64,000 bases of DNA from Streptomyces sp. DH12 (GCF_020873895.1 NZ_JAHWGT010000032.1:1-64000); one strand, 5' to 3'. Shown: positions 10,421-20,895, counted from the stretch's first letter. Numbers and translations: made by a program. Notes: generated from the letters alone by a model not told the origin.

Positions 10421-10460
10421 CCCGTCCGTACGCCCCCCGTACCGGGGGCGTACGGACGGG
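10421..10460. terminator. Bidirectional hairpin terminator
   Basis: A perfect 17-bp stem (10421-10437 with 10444-10460) has a 6-nt loop and lies between the convergent SGNH-lectin gene and the 87-aa hypothetical gene. It can end transcription from both sides. Confidence 0.85.
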
Positions 10461-10469
10461 CAAGGAGTG

Positions 10470-10733
10470 TCAGTCCTCCGGGGCCGGAACGACGAACCCC
10501 CGCGTGGGCCCGCCTCCCGTCCGCCGGGCAGCCGCCCCAGGGCCGGCCCGCCGGACCTTCGCGGCGAGCGCCGCCAGGGCTTGGGCGGTCGTTTCCCGCC
10601 GGACCGCGCGGTCGGCGTGGTCGTACACCCGCCACGGCCCCGACGGGCTGCCCGGCTCCTCCGGCGCCACCACGCCGGGGATGCCGTACTCCCGCAGGAC
10701 GGCGTCGACGATCCGGGCCTCTTCCGCGTCCAT
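10470..10733 (-). CDS. Small hypothetical protein
   Basis: The ORF encodes 87 aa starting MDAEEARIVDAVLREYGIPG, with GAGGTGAGGG just before the ATG as a good ribosome site. Its middle (WRVYDHADRAVRRETTAQALAALAAKVRR) is probably helical. It has no recognisable domain, signal peptide or membrane segment. It ends at the shared terminator. The next leftward ORF upstream (10923-11093) may be in the same transcript, ~190 bp away. Function unknown. Confidence 0.55.
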   Translation of the reverse strand: MDAEEARIVDAVLREYGIPGVVAPEEPGSPSGPWRVYDHADRAVRRETTAQALAALAAKVRRAGPGAAARRTGGGPTRGFVVPAPED

Positions 10734-10922
10734 CCCTCACCTCTCTGCCTCACGCTGCTCCTGCAACACGCGTCCGCCGCGCCCTCGGGCACGGGCTGGC
10801 GACGAGTGGCTGTACAACCGGACAGAGCACTGCTGCGTCACGCGCTCCGCCAGCCGACGACCCGGCGGAGCGCGCCGGACGGCGTTCGGGAAAACCTCGC
10901 GACAGCACCGCCCACGGCTGGC

Positions 10923-11093
10923 TCACTCGGCGGCCCCCTTCGTGTGGCATCGGGGGCACCGACACGGAGGGTAAGCGCTCGTCATCAGTGGCGCGAGCCG
11001 TTCGTCGTCATACGGGACGGCCAAGCGGCCGCGCTCCCGCACGACTTGGCCGGTCTTCCCGTCGACGTCATACACACGGATCGTCATGCGCAC
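10923..11093 (-). CDS. Small protein with CxCxxC knuckle
   Basis: The product is 56 aa from a GTG at 11093 (AAAGGA 8 nt upstream); an ATG six bases later is the alternative. The sequence VRMTIRVYDVDGKTGQVV suggests a small beta-sheet, and the C-terminus PPCRCPRCH has a C-x-C-x2-C group that could bind a metal. It is divergent from the XRE regulator at 11272, and small proteins in that position often accompany such regulators in Streptomyces. I do not recognise the family. The region 10734-10922 contains a weak overlapping ORF that I do not support. Confidence 0.5.
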   Translation of the reverse strand: MRMTIRVYDVDGKTGQVVRERGRLAVPYDDERLAPLMTSAYPPCRCPRCHTKGAAE

Positions 11094-11271
11094 GGCACGC
11101 GTCCTTTCCGCCGCTGGGTACGGCTGTTGCATCAACGCGGCACCAGTGGACAACCTCGGACGGCGCTCCGGGCGGCGAGCGACCGGACGTTTGGGCGGAC
11201 GTTTTCCCCCGCGCGGCGCCGAGTCACTACGGTGGGTGACACGAGACAGCCACACGGATGGCAGGCAAGGC

Positions 11272-12534
11272 GTGAGCAGACTGGCGCAGTTACGACGCGA
11301 GGCCGGATACACCCAAGAGTCGTTCGTCGAAGCCTTCGCCCGAGAGGCGGGGCGACTGGGTGTCGACGCGTCGGTCAGTGTGCGACAGGCCCGAAGATGG
11401 GAGAGCGAGGCGCCTCCACCGTTGCCCCACCCGAGTCAGCAGACCGTGTTGGAGGCGATGTTCGGTGTGCCCCTCGCAGAGCTGGGGCTCAAGGTCCCGC
11501 AACATCGCGTGACGGTCTCCGCGCCGATCAGCGACGCCGGAGAGGTGAAGCGAAGGACATTCGTCGCCGATGCCGGCGCACTCGCTGCGGGGGCACTGAT
11601 CGCTGCTCGGTCGGGCCCTCGGATCGGTGCGGCCGATGTCACCCGGCTGCGCGCCAGGCTCGACGGCCTGTATCAGACGGACCACACCGCGGGCAGTGTG
11701 CCGGCGATGCACCAGGCGCGCCGGATCGAGGACGAGATCACAGGCACCCTCGGTGCTTCGTCGTACACCGCCCGCATCGGCAGGGAGCTGCAGACGATGC
11801 TGGCCGAGTTGCACGGCCACCGTGCCTGGTACGGCTACGACGGCGGGCGCACCGAGCAGGGCCGTGCCGCTTGCATGGAAGCCCTCGCAGCGGCGCAGCT
11901 CGTTGACGACCCGCTGCTCCAGGTCTCGGTGCTGGAGACGCTTGTGCTCCTCGCACTCAAGGCGGAGCGGGCTTGGGAGGCCGCGAGCGCGGTCGAGAAC
12001 GCCCATCGGCTGGCGAACCGTGCGGGCGCTGGACACACCGTGCGCCTGCTGATCGCGCTGCGCGATGCCAACGTGGCGACCCACACCGGGGACCTTGCAG
12101 GGGCACGCCGTGCCCTGAGCCGGGCCGTCAGCCACCAGGGACGCGCGGACACCGACGCGGAAGTACCCGGCTGGGCGAGGTTCGTCGGGCCTTTCGAGGT
12201 CGACTACGCCACCGCCGACATGTACGTACGGGCCCATCAGCCCCGACGCGCCGTGCCGTTCCTGCGCGCCGCCGTGCGCGGCATCGGGGGCGACCTCGCC
12301 CGCAACAGTGCCTCGTACCGGGTGAAGCTCGCGGGTGTACTGCTCGACGCCGGGGAAGTCGATGAAGCATGCGCGGAGGTGAGCTCCGTACTGGAGGTGT
12401 GCGGAGCCATCTCCTCGCCACGGCTCGTGGGGAAGATCCGGTCCTTCGGGCGCGCCGTCGCAGCGGTGGACAGCATCGCAGCCCACGAGTGCGGCGAGCG
12501 CATCCGCCACACGATCCGAGGGGGAACCACATGA
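11272..12534 (+). CDS. XRE-family helix-turn-helix regulator with TPR-like C-terminus
   Basis: The protein is 420 aa. The N-terminus has an XRE-type HTH (~1-75: LAQLRREAGYTQESFVEAF, VSVRQARRWESE). A Ala-rich linker with RRTFVADAGALAAGALIA follows, then a long helical region (~130-420) of TPR-like repeats (ALVQ-, AWEAASAVENAHRLANRAG, LAGARRALSRAV). Such regulators are abundant in Streptomyces and often control the adjacent gene. GTG at 11272 is chosen because the HTH begins there; the upstream open frame crosses the divergent small gene. It overlaps the acetyltransferase by 4 nt (ATGA). Codon choice is a little less GC-biased than its neighbours, which fits an accessory locus. Confidence 0.8.
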   Translation: MSRLAQLRREAGYTQESFVEAFAREAGRLGVDASVSVRQARRWESEAPPPLPHPSQQTVLEAMFGVPLAELGLKVPQHRVTVSAPISDAGEVKRRTFVADAGALAAGALIAARSGPRIGAADVTRLRARLDGLYQTDHTAGSVPAMHQARRIEDEITGTLGASSYTARIGRELQTMLAELHGHRAWYGYDGGRTEQGRAACMEALAAAQLVDDPLLQVSVLETLVLLALKAERAWEAASAVENAHRLANRAGAGHTVRLLIALRDANVATHTGDLAGARRALSRAVSHQGRADTDAEVPGWARFVGPFEVDYATADMYVRAHQPRRAVPFLRAAVRGIGGDLARNSASYRVKLAGVLLDAGEVDEACAEVSSVLEVCGAISSPRLVGKIRSFGRAVAAVDSIAAHECGERIRHTIRGGTT

Positions 12535-13088
12535 CGACGCTGCGGGGAACCGTCACGGTCGAGTACCTGGACGGGGCGGCCGCCGAGCGAGCCGAAGACA
12601 TGTTCAGGCTGGTCTACGCCGAGGCGTTCGCCGAGCCGCCCTACAACGAGAGCGAAGGGGACGTCTCGGTCGGCTTCCGCCGCTTTCGCTCACAGGCCCG
12701 CAAAGCCGCCTTCCGCGCCGCCCTGGCCCGCACCGAGGAAGGCGAACCGGTCGGGATCGCATACGGCTACCCGCTCAGTGCGAACACAGGATGGTGGGAT
12801 CAGCTCGCCGAGCCGGTGCCCGACGACATGCGCCGCGAGGACGGACGTCGCACGTTCGGACTGATGGAGATCGCCGTACGGCGAGCGTGGCGCGGGCAGG
12901 GCATCGCGCGTCGGCTGCACGAGACCGTGCTCGACGGTGCCGGAGTGGAGCGCGTGCTGCTCAACGTCCACCCGGCGAGCACGGCGGCACAGGCGGCGTA
13001 CCGAGCATGGGGCTACCGCAGGATCGGCGAGGCGCGGCCTTGGAAGGGCGCGGACGTCCATGACGTGATGCTGCTCGATCTGAAGTGA
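12531..13088 (+). CDS. GNAT-family N-acetyltransferase
   Basis: The product is 185 aa. The acetyl-CoA-binding motif A is present as RRAWRGQGIARRLHE after beta strand LMEIAVR, followed by VLLNVHPASTAAQAAYRAWGYRRIGEA, the usual GNAT C-terminal half. The ATG overlaps the TGA of the XRE gene, so the two are coupled. The substrate cannot be read from sequence; small molecules such as aminoglycoside-like compounds, or the partner regulator, are possible. A strong terminator follows. Confidence 0.85.
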   Translation: MTTLRGTVTVEYLDGAAAERAEDMFRLVYAEAFAEPPYNESEGDVSVGFRRFRSQARKAAFRAALARTEEGEPVGIAYGYPLSANTGWWDQLAEPVPDDMRREDGRRTFGLMEIAVRRAWRGQGIARRLHETVLDGAGVERVLLNVHPASTAAQAAYRAWGYRRIGEARPWKGADVHDVMLLDLK

Positions 13089-13246
13089 GCGCAACCGGCG
13101 GGGACGCCGCGACCGGCCGCGCCGGGTGTGCAGCCTCGGCCTCCGGTTCCCCTCCCCGGCGAACCCGGCGACCGCGTGCCTCGGGCACGGGGGCCTCCTC
13201 ATGGCCGAGGTGGAGCAGTCGTGATCCGCGGTCGTCGGTGAAGAGG

Positions 13247-13277
13247 GGCAGCCCCCGGCCTCGGGCCGGGGGCTGCC
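13247..13277. terminator. Hairpin terminator between GNAT and fumarase genes
   Basis: A perfect 14-bp stem (13247-13260 with 13264-13277, GGCAGCCCCCGGCC) with a 3-nt loop lies between the convergent acetyltransferase and class I fumarase genes. The rest of 13089-13293 holds nothing else I can support. Confidence 0.85.
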
Positions 13278-13293
13278 GCGGTCGCGTCGGCCG

Positions 13294-14955
<1,662 letters not shown>

Positions 14956-15102
14956 GACGGCCATTCCTCACTCGGCAGACAGCGGCGCGGCCCCCATCGG
15001 CAACGCGTCCCCCAGCGTAAGACGCCGCGGCGCGCGGAGGTCTGTGAGGTAAGGCTCATCCCGCTCTGGTCGCGATCTATCGCGTTTCGCTAGGCTGGCT
15101 CG

Positions 15103-15810
15103 GTGGACCTCGAGAAGCAGCCCCAGAAGCGGCCCGAGCCGCACCCGCGCCCCGCGGCGCCCGCCCCGGTGACCGCCCCGGCGATGCGGGCCTCGGACGC
15201 CGACCGCGACCGGGTCGCCGACATCCTCGCGGAGGCGCTCGCCCAGGGGCGGCTGGACGCCGAGGAGCACGCCGAGCGGATCGACGCTACGTACCGGGCC
15301 AAGACGCTCGGCGAGCTGGAGCCGCTCGTCGGCGACCTCCCCGCCGCCCCCGGCGGGGCGAGCGCGCCGGACGCCGCGGCGGCCCGCGCCCTGTCCGACG
15401 CCTCCGGGCAGTACGGCGAGCCGGAGGACAGGCTCGTCGCGGTCTTCTCCAGCAACACCCGCCGCGGCCGCTGGCGCGTCGCCGCGCGCACCACCGCCTT
15501 CTCGGTCTTCGGCAACATCGAGATCGACCTCACCGAGGCGACCTTCAGCCAGCGCCTCACCACCGTCAACGCCGTGTCGATCTTCGGCAACGTCGAGGTG
15601 CGTGTCCCGGAGAACGTCTCCCTGCGCGGCAACGGCACGGGCGTCCTCGGCAACTTCGAGGTGGTCACGTCGGAGGCCGCCGACCCGGAGGCGCCGGTCG
15701 TGGTCGTCAACGGCTACGCGGTCCTCGGCAACGTGGAGGCCCGCCCCAAGCGCGGCAAGCTCATCGCCGACCTCCTCCACGCCAAGCTCCGCAAGCACCT
15801 GGGCCACTGA
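15103..15810 (+). CDS. DUF1707 / LiaF-like domain protein
   Basis: The product is 235 aa. The N-terminal DUF1707 domain (~28-85) reads MRASDADRDRVADILAEALAQGRLDAEEHAERIDATYRAKT in outline. The C-terminal beta-rich repeats (SVFGNIEIDLTEATF, SIFGNVEVRVP, GVLGNFEV, AVLGNVEARP) resemble the cell-wall-stress LiaF/YvqF C-terminal domain. It has no membrane segment. GTG at 15103 lies 6 nt after TAGGCT (15091-15096) with no ribosome site, so a leaderless mRNA is likely. Function is not established; a role in membrane or envelope sensing is inference from the domain. Confidence 0.8.
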   Translation: MDLEKQPQKRPEPHPRPAAPAPVTAPAMRASDADRDRVADILAEALAQGRLDAEEHAERIDATYRAKTLGELEPLVGDLPAAPGGASAPDAAAARALSDASGQYGEPEDRLVAVFSSNTRRGRWRVAARTTAFSVFGNIEIDLTEATFSQRLTTVNAVSIFGNVEVRVPENVSLRGNGTGVLGNFEVVTSEAADPEAPVVVVNGYAVLGNVEARPKRGKLIADLLHAKLRKHLGH

Positions 15811-15905
15811 CCACGCGCCGACGCCGGTCGCTCGCGGGTCGACCGGTCGCCGGCCACGTGCCGATGCCGGGCGCTCGCGGGTCGCCGGCCACTGACCGCG
15901 CGCCG
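15802..15905. repeat. Direct repeats in the wblI upstream region
   Basis: A 19-bp sequence GGCCACTGACCRCGCGCCG occurs at 15802-15820, where it contains the DUF1707 stop codon, and again at 15887-15905 with one difference. CGCTCGCGGGTC also recurs between them. It looks like a local duplication. The rest of the 298-bp gap (to 16108) carries the wblI promoter region, including TA-rich patches near 16030-16090, but no gene. Confidence 0.55.
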
Positions 15906-16108
15906 GCCGGCGGCCGTGGAGCAGTCGCCCCCGCAGCCGGTCCCCGCCCGGGTCAAGGCGGCCCGCCGCACCCCCACCGTCGCTTTTCGGCCGTACCACG
16001 TCCCGCCCCCTGGAAGCGCACGCCACGCAGTGCATAGGCGTGCGCACAGCGGGTAGGGCTTGCTGCATCGTCTCTCTCGCCCGCGATAGCCGTCGTCAGG
16101 AGTAGACC

Positions 16109-16483
16109 GTGCTGCATCTGCCGCATCAGCCCCTCCAGGTCGCCGCCGTCCCGTCCCAGCGCGTTCCGGCGCGGGAGGACGAAGGCGGCCCCTGGCACAC
16201 GGAGGCGGTGTGCCGCCGCGACGAGGCGGGACTGTTCTTCGCCCCCTCGAAGGAGCCGACGGCCGCCCGGCTGGCCCGCGAGGAGGCCGCGAAGCGGGTC
16301 TGCGCCCGCTGCCCCGTGATGGTCGAGTGCCGCGAGCACGCCCTGCTCCAGCCCGAGCCGTACGGCGTGTGGGGCGGTCTCACCGCCGCCGAGCGCCGCG
16401 TGGTGCTGGCGCGCCGCCGGCGCCGCGACGTGGAGCTGAAGAAGGCGGCGACGGCCGGCCAGCAGATCGCCGCCGCCGGCTGA
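16109..16483 (+). CDS. wblI: WhiB-like iron-sulfur regulator
   Basis: The 124-aa protein has the Wbl signature: Cys35, Cys65, Cys68 and Cys74, which ligate a [4Fe-4S] cluster, then the turn PYGVWGGLTAAERR (~84-97) and a basic C-terminal DNA-binding tail (RRRRRD). Wbl proteins are actinobacterial redox-sensitive regulators that usually act with sigma-A. GTG at 16109 follows CAGGAGTAGACC, a clear ribosome site. The wblI name rests on position next to glpX as I recall it from S. coelicolor; family membership is certain but the paralogue name is less so. A 13-bp terminator follows. Confidence 0.85.
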   Translation: MLHLPHQPLQVAAVPSQRVPAREDEGGPWHTEAVCRRDEAGLFFAPSKEPTAARLAREEAAKRVCARCPVMVECREHALLQPEPYGVWGGLTAAERRVVLARRRRRDVELKKAATAGQQIAAAG

Positions 16484-16562
16484 CCGCCCGCACGGCGGCA
16501 CCGACGGCACGGACGGCACGGCCCTGAGGCACCGCGGGTGACGCGGCACGGCCCGCACGGGA

Positions 16563-16594
16563 AGGGGCGCTCCCACCGCACTGGGAGCGCCCCT
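16563..16594. terminator. Hairpin terminator between wblI and glpX
   Basis: A perfect 13-bp stem, AGGGGCGCTCCCA (16563-16575) with its complement (16582-16594) and a 6-nt loop, is followed by TCTTCG. It lies between the convergent wblI and glpX genes. The rest of 16484-16719 is low-complexity GC-rich sequence without a gene. Confidence 0.85.
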
Positions 16595-16719
16595 CTTCGT
16601 ACCCGCCGACAGGCCCGCCGCCGTGCCCGGTCCCGGGCCCGGGCGGGTTCCGACGGGCCGGGCCGGGCCGGACGCTCGGGACGGGCCGGGGCGCGGACGG
16701 CCCCGGGCCCGTCCGGCCG

Positions 16720-17751
16720 CTACTTGGCCCGGTCGAAGTCGATCTGGCTGTACGCGCGCAGCTTCGACAGCCGGTGCGTCGAGTCGATCTGCCGGATCGT
16801 GCCCGACTTCGACCGCATGACGAGCGACGACGTGGTGGCCGTCTCGGAGCGGTACCGCACTCCGCGCAGCAGCTCGCCGTCGGTGATGCCGGTCGCGACG
16901 AAGAAGACGTTGTCGCCGCGCACGAGGTCGTCGGTGGAGAGCACCCGGTCCAGGTCGTGGCCGGCGTCCAGGGCGCGGCCGCGCTCCTCGTCGTCCTTCG
17001 GCCACAGCTTGCCCTGGATGACGCCGCCCAGGCACTTGATGGCGCAGGCGCTGATGATGCCCTCGGGCGTACCGCCGATGCCCATCAGCATGTCCACGCC
17101 GGTGCCGTCGCGGACCGCCATGATGGAGCCGGCGACGTCGCCGTCCGAGATGAACTTGATCCGGGCGCCCGTCTCGCGGATCTCCTTGACGATCCCCTCG
17201 TGGCGGGGCCGGTCCAGGATGACGACGGTGACGTCCTCGGGGGTGGAGTTCTTCGCCTTGGCGACGCGGCGGATGTTCACGGAGGCCGGCGCGTCGATGT
17301 CCACGTAGTCGGCCGCCTCGGGGCCGGTGACCAGCTTGTCCATGTAGAAGACCGCGGACGGGTCGAACATGGCGCCCCGGTCGGCGGCGGCGAGCACGGC
17401 GATGGCGTTGGGCATGCCCTTGGCGGTCAGGGTCGTGCCGTCGATCGGGTCCACGGCGATGTCGCACTCGGCGCCGGTACCGTCACCGATGCGCTCGCCG
17501 TTGAACAGCATGGGCGCTTCGTCCTTCTCGCCCTCGCCGATGACGACGACGCCGTTCATCGACACGGTGCTGACGAGGGTGCGCATGGCCCGCACGGCCG
17601 CGCCGTCGGCGCCGTTCTTGTCACCGCGACCGACCCAGCGGCCCGCCGCCATGGCAGCCGCCTCGGTGACGCGGACCAGCTCCAGGGCGAGGTTGCGGTC
17701 GGGGGCCTCGGGGGAGACCACGAGTTCGGACGGCAGATGATGCTCGGTCAT
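16720..17751 (-). CDS. glpX: Class II fructose-1,6-bisphosphatase
   Basis: This 343-aa GlpX-type phosphatase carries out the committed gluconeogenic step, releasing phosphate from fructose-1,6-bisphosphate. Motifs are [27 protein letters not shown], the metal-binding DPIDGTT, GASVNIRR-like region and [20 protein letters not shown]. Length fits the family. AAAGGTG lies before the ATG. It is divergent from the DUF4245 gene, as in other Streptomyces from memory. Confidence 0.96.
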   Translation of the reverse strand: MTEHHLPSELVVSPEAPDRNLALELVRVTEAAAMAAGRWVGRGDKNGADGAAVRAMRTLVSTVSMNGVVVIGEGEKDEAPMLFNGERIGDGTGAECDIAVDPIDGTTLTAKGMPNAIAVLAAADRGAMFDPSAVFYMDKLVTGPEAADYVDIDAPASVNIRRVAKAKNSTPEDVTVVILDRPRHEGIVKEIRETGARIKFISDGDVAGSIMAVRDGTGVDMLMGIGGTPEGIISACAIKCLGGVIQGKLWPKDDEERGRALDAGHDLDRVLSTDDLVRGDNVFFVATGITDGELLRGVRYRSETATTSSLVMRSKSGTIRQIDSTHRLSKLRAYSQIDFDRAK

Positions 17752-17878
17752 CGGAGCGCACCTTTCTGTACGGCGACGGCCGGTGGTGAAGAGGGTGCTG
17801 CGACTCTATCGGTACGTCGACAAATTGAGCAGAGGGGCCCACGTATGAGCACGACGCCCTGATGCGACCATAGGGGGC

Positions 17879-18502
17879 GTGGCAGGTATGCGAGGCAAGC
17901 AGACAGTGCGCGGGATGTTCCAGTCGATGGCGGTCATCTGCGCCGCCGCGGCGGTGATCTACCTCTTCGTCCCGCACGACGACGAGGCCGACCCGATCAA
18001 GCCCGTCGACTACGGCGTCGAGCTGGTGACGGCCCAGCGCGCCGCGCCCTACCCCGTGCTGGCCCCGAAGGGCCTGGGCGAGGAGTGGCGCCCGACGTCC
18101 GTGTCGTACAGCCGCCGGGACGACGACGCCTGGCACCTGGGCTACCTCACGCCGGAGCGCGAGTACGTCGCCGTCGAGCAGTCGACGGGCCCCGCCGTGC
18201 GGTACGTCGTCCAGGTCACCCACGACGCCCGGGACACCGGCAAGGTGCAGCGGATCGCCGGCCGGGCGTGGGAGCGCTGGGAGGGCGAGAAGTACGACGC
18301 CCTCGTCCTGCGCCAGGAGGGCGTCACGACGGTCGTCACCGGCACCGCGTCGTTCGAGCGCCTCGGCGAGATGGCCGCGGCCCTGAAGTCCGAGCAGGTC
18401 CGCGAGCCCGGGACCGGCGAGCAGCCCGGTACGGCCGGGAAGCCCGAGACCGCCGCGGACTCCGGTACCGCCGCGGAGGCGGGTACCGCCGGCAAGGGCT
18501 GA
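17879..18502 (+). CDS. DUF4245 membrane-anchored protein
   Basis: The product is up to 207 aa from GTG 17879; an ATG at 17888 (MRGKQTVRG) has the better spacing to AGGGGG and may be the true start. It has one N-terminal membrane segment (MAVICAAAAVIYLFVP), then an extracytoplasmic DUF4245 domain with PYPVLAPKGLGEEWRPTSV, WHLGYLTPEREYVAVEQS and a C-terminal Gly/Thr/Ala/Pro-rich tail (GTAGKPETAADSGTAAEAG) not needed for the fold. Function is unknown in the family. The conserved divergent arrangement with glpX is the only context clue. Confidence 0.8.
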   Translation: MAGMRGKQTVRGMFQSMAVICAAAAVIYLFVPHDDEADPIKPVDYGVELVTAQRAAPYPVLAPKGLGEEWRPTSVSYSRRDDDAWHLGYLTPEREYVAVEQSTGPAVRYVVQVTHDARDTGKVQRIAGRAWERWEGEKYDALVLRQEGVTTVVTGTASFERLGEMAAALKSEQVREPGTGEQPGTAGKPETAADSGTAAEAGTAGKG

Positions 18503-18596
18503 GCCCCGCCGTCCGCCCGGCGTCCGGCGGCCGCCGGGCCGCCGGACGGAGGCGCCCGGCGGCCACGTGCGTGCCGAACGGCGTCCGCGCCCGGCG

Positions 18597-19334
18597 TCAG
18601 CGGGCCGCGGCCATCGCCGCGCCGACGATGCCGGCGTTGTTCTGCAGCTGGGCGGGGACGATCTCCGCGCGCACGTCGTCGATCAGGGGCAGGAACTTCT
18701 CCGCCTTGCGGCTGACGCCGCCGCCGACGATGAACAGCTCGGGCGAGAAGAGCATCTCCAGGTGGGCGAGGTACTTGCGCACCCGGTGGGCCCACTCCTG
18801 CCAGCCGAGGTCCTTGTCCTCCTTGACCTTGGTGGAGGCCTGCTTCTCCGCTTCCTTGCCGTGCAGTTCCAGGTGGCCCAGCTCGGTGTTGGGCAGGAGG
18901 CGCCCGTCGGTGAAGACCGCGCTGCCGATGCCCGTGCCGAAGGTCAGCAGGATGACCGTCCCGCGGCGGCCCCGGCCCGCGCCGTGCGTCATCTCCGCGA
19001 CGCCCGCCGCGTCCGCGTCGTTCAGCACCGTCACCGGCAGGCCGCCCAGCCGCCCGCCGATCAGCGCGGCGGCGTCCACACCGATCCACGCCTTGTCGAC
19101 GTTGGCGGCCGTACGGATCGTCGAGCCCGTCACCACACCAGGGAAGGTCACGCCGATCGGCCCGGACCAGCCGAAGTGCGTGACGACCTCCGCGACGCAG
19201 TCGGCGACGTCGGACGGCGTCGATGGTTGCGGGGTGAGTACCTTGTGGCGGGGCTGCGCCAGGTCGCCGAGGCCCAGGTCCACGGGAGCGCCCTTGATCC
19301 CCGACCCGCCGATGTCCACTCCGAAGACGTTCAT
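18597..19334 (-). CDS. ppgK: Polyphosphate glucokinase (ROK family)
   Basis: The product is 245 aa from ATG 19334 (MNVFGVDIGGSGIKGAPVD). The phosphate-binding loop DIGGSGIKG, TFPGVV, the catalytic Asp in LNDADAAG, and LTFGTGIGSA, ELGHLELHG and VGGGVSR place it in the actinobacterial polyphosphate/ATP glucokinase group, which phosphorylates glucose using polyphosphate. TAACGT (19342-19347) lies 7 nt before the ATG, so a leaderless mRNA is likely, although GGAG is also present. A GTG at 19343 is the alternative start. It feeds glucose-6-phosphate into central carbon metabolism. Confidence 0.92.
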   Translation of the reverse strand: MNVFGVDIGGSGIKGAPVDLGLGDLAQPRHKVLTPQPSTPSDVADCVAEVVTHFGWSGPIGVTFPGVVTGSTIRTAANVDKAWIGVDAAALIGGRLGGLPVTVLNDADAAGVAEMTHGAGRGRRGTVILLTFGTGIGSAVFTDGRLLPNTELGHLELHGKEAEKQASTKVKEDKDLGWQEWAHRVRKYLAHLEMLFSPELFIVGGGVSRKAEKFLPLIDDVRAEIVPAQLQNNAGIVGAAMAAAR

Positions 19335-19432
19335 GGACTCCACGTTACGGGGCGGTGCGCGGCGTCACCGGCAGGACCTGGGACCCGGGACGGACCCGGC
19401 CGCGACCGGCGCCCGGCGGCGCCCGTACACGC

Positions 19433-19466
19433 GGACGGGCCCCCGCCCGGAGGCGGGGGCCCGTCC
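19433..19466 (-). terminator. Hairpin terminator after the FG-GAP protein gene
   Basis: A 15-bp stem (19433-19447 with 19452-19466) and 4-nt loop lie just beyond the stop at 19478 on the minus strand. It separates this gene from ppgK, which reads in the same direction. Confidence 0.85.
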
Positions 19467-19477
19467 CGCCGACCGAA

Positions 19478-20698
19478 TCAGAAGGCGCCGTTCAGCAGGT
19501 GCCAGTCGGTGGCCACCACGATGCCCGGCTCCACCGAGCCGGTCCCGCGGCCCTTGTACACGAGCTGGCAGCCCACGCCCCGGCACTCCTCGCTCACGAA
19601 GTCGCCCGTGGTGGTGGCGACGAGGTCGGCGAGGCCGTCCCCGCTGACGTCGCCCAGACCGAAGAGGCCGTCCATGGCGTTCCAGCCACCGGAACCGATC
19701 AGGACCCGGGCCCCGAGGGCGCCCGCGGACGCGCCCGGGTACAGCCACAGCTTCCCGGAGGACGCCTCGCGCGCGACCAGGTCGGCGCGGCCGTCGCCGT
19801 TCATGTCAGCCGCGCCGACGAGGGCGTTCATGGCGTTCCAGCCGCCGTTGCCGATGAGCTTGCGCGCGCCGAGGGTGCCGGTGGACGTGCCGGGGTACAG
19901 CCAGAACTTGCCGGTCGACTTCTCGACGGCCAGCAGGTCGGCGCGGCCGTCGCCGGAGAGGTCCCCGTACCCGACGAGCCGGCTCATGGCGTTCCAGCCG
20001 CCGCTGCCGATGAGCTTGCGCGCGCCGAGGGCGCCCGTGCCGGTGCCGGGGTACAGCCACAGCTTGCCCGTCGCCGTCTCGCGGGCGATCACGTCCTCGC
20101 GGCCGTCACCGCTGAAGTCGCCGTGCCGGACGAGGGCGTTGAAGACGTTCCAGCCGCTGCTGCCGACCAGCTTGCCCGTACCGTCGCCGGGCAGGAACCA
20201 CAGACGGCCCGCCTTGTCGCGGACCAGGAAGTCGGCCCGGCGGTCGGCGTTCAGGTCGCCGTGGCCGGTGGCCTGGGGCGCGGTGGTGCCGTGCCACTGC
20301 GGGTAGGGCGGGGCGTGGCACTCACGGGAGGTGGGGACGAACCTCACCGAGCTGACGTTGCCCTGGGAGTGCCCCCACTCCGTGCCCCGGGCGTCCGGCT
20401 CCCAGGTGTCGACGAAGCCGGTCTCACCGTGGTTCGGGTCGTCGTGCAGGCACGCGAACCGGGACGTGCGGTTGACCACCGAGCGGAACGTGTTGTCCCA
20501 GGTCCCCAGTGTCGCCTTGTCCGTGTTCGTCTTGTACATCGTGCCGGTGCCGTTGTCGGTCTTCCAGGCACAGAAGTAACCGGCCGGGCAGTCGCTGATC
20601 GCCGCCTGCGCGGGCGCGGCGCCCGCGAGGAGCCCGAGCGAGGTGAGCCCCAGCGCCGTGGCCGCGGTGGCCAGGCGCCGGAGCAGAGACATGCGCAT
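19478..20698 (-). CDS. Secreted peptidase inhibitor-like (I36) protein with FG-GAP repeats
   Basis: The product is 406 aa from ATG 20698, with GGGAGG six bases upstream. It has a signal peptide (LLRRLATAATALGLTSLGLL, cleavage after AQA). An I36-like domain follows (DCPAGYFCAWKTDNGTG, four to six Cys), then about five VCBS/FG-GAP-type repeats of ~48 aa (GHGDLNADRRADFLVRD, HGDFSGDGREDVIAR, YGDLSGDGRADLLAV, AADMNGDGRADLVAR, LGDVSGDGLADLVAT) with the D-x-N/S-x-D calcium-binding pattern and GSGGWNAM linkers. It probably forms a beta-propeller. A secreted inhibitor or binding protein is inference. Confidence 0.85.
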   Translation of the reverse strand: MRMSLLRRLATAATALGLTSLGLLAGAAPAQAAISDCPAGYFCAWKTDNGTGTMYKTNTDKATLGTWDNTFRSVVNRTSRFACLHDDPNHGETGFVDTWEPDARGTEWGHSQGNVSSVRFVPTSRECHAPPYPQWHGTTAPQATGHGDLNADRRADFLVRDKAGRLWFLPGDGTGKLVGSSGWNVFNALVRHGDFSGDGREDVIARETATGKLWLYPGTGTGALGARKLIGSGGWNAMSRLVGYGDLSGDGRADLLAVEKSTGKFWLYPGTSTGTLGARKLIGNGGWNAMNALVGAADMNGDGRADLVAREASSGKLWLYPGASAGALGARVLIGSGGWNAMDGLFGLGDVSGDGLADLVATTTGDFVSEECRGVGCQLVYKGRGTGSVEPGIVVATDWHLLNGAF

Positions 20699-20795
20699 GT
20701 GTTCCCTCCCTGACACGGCGCGTGCGAGTGCGCGACGCGCCGCAGTGAGGAAGATATCGCGCCGTCGTGATCAAGCCACCCGCATATCGATCTCG

Positions 20796-20837
20796 CGACC
20801 GGCGCCCGGCGCCCGGCCGTGCGCCGGGCGCCGGTCG
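20796..20837 (-). terminator. Hairpin terminator after ispH
   Basis: A perfect 17-bp stem (20796-20812 with 20821-20837) and 8-nt loop lie ~60 bp beyond the ispH stop, between ispH and the upstream region of the FG-GAP gene, which reads in the same direction. Confidence 0.8.
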
Positions 20838-20895
20838 CCGGGCCATGGCGGGGCGGTCCGACCTCAGGACGGCCCGACCGCCGGGCGACCTGCCC

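Noticed and set aside
9797-10792. Minus-strand ORF across the SGNH-lectin gene and terminator
   Set aside because: Antisense shadow crossing a perfect terminator.
10750-10965. 71-codon minus-strand ORF between the two small genes
   Set aside because: It overlaps the better-supported 56-aa gene, has no ribosome site and looks compositional.
13089-13246. Possible small gene downstream of the acetyltransferase
   Set aside because: No ribosome site and the frame crosses the terminator.
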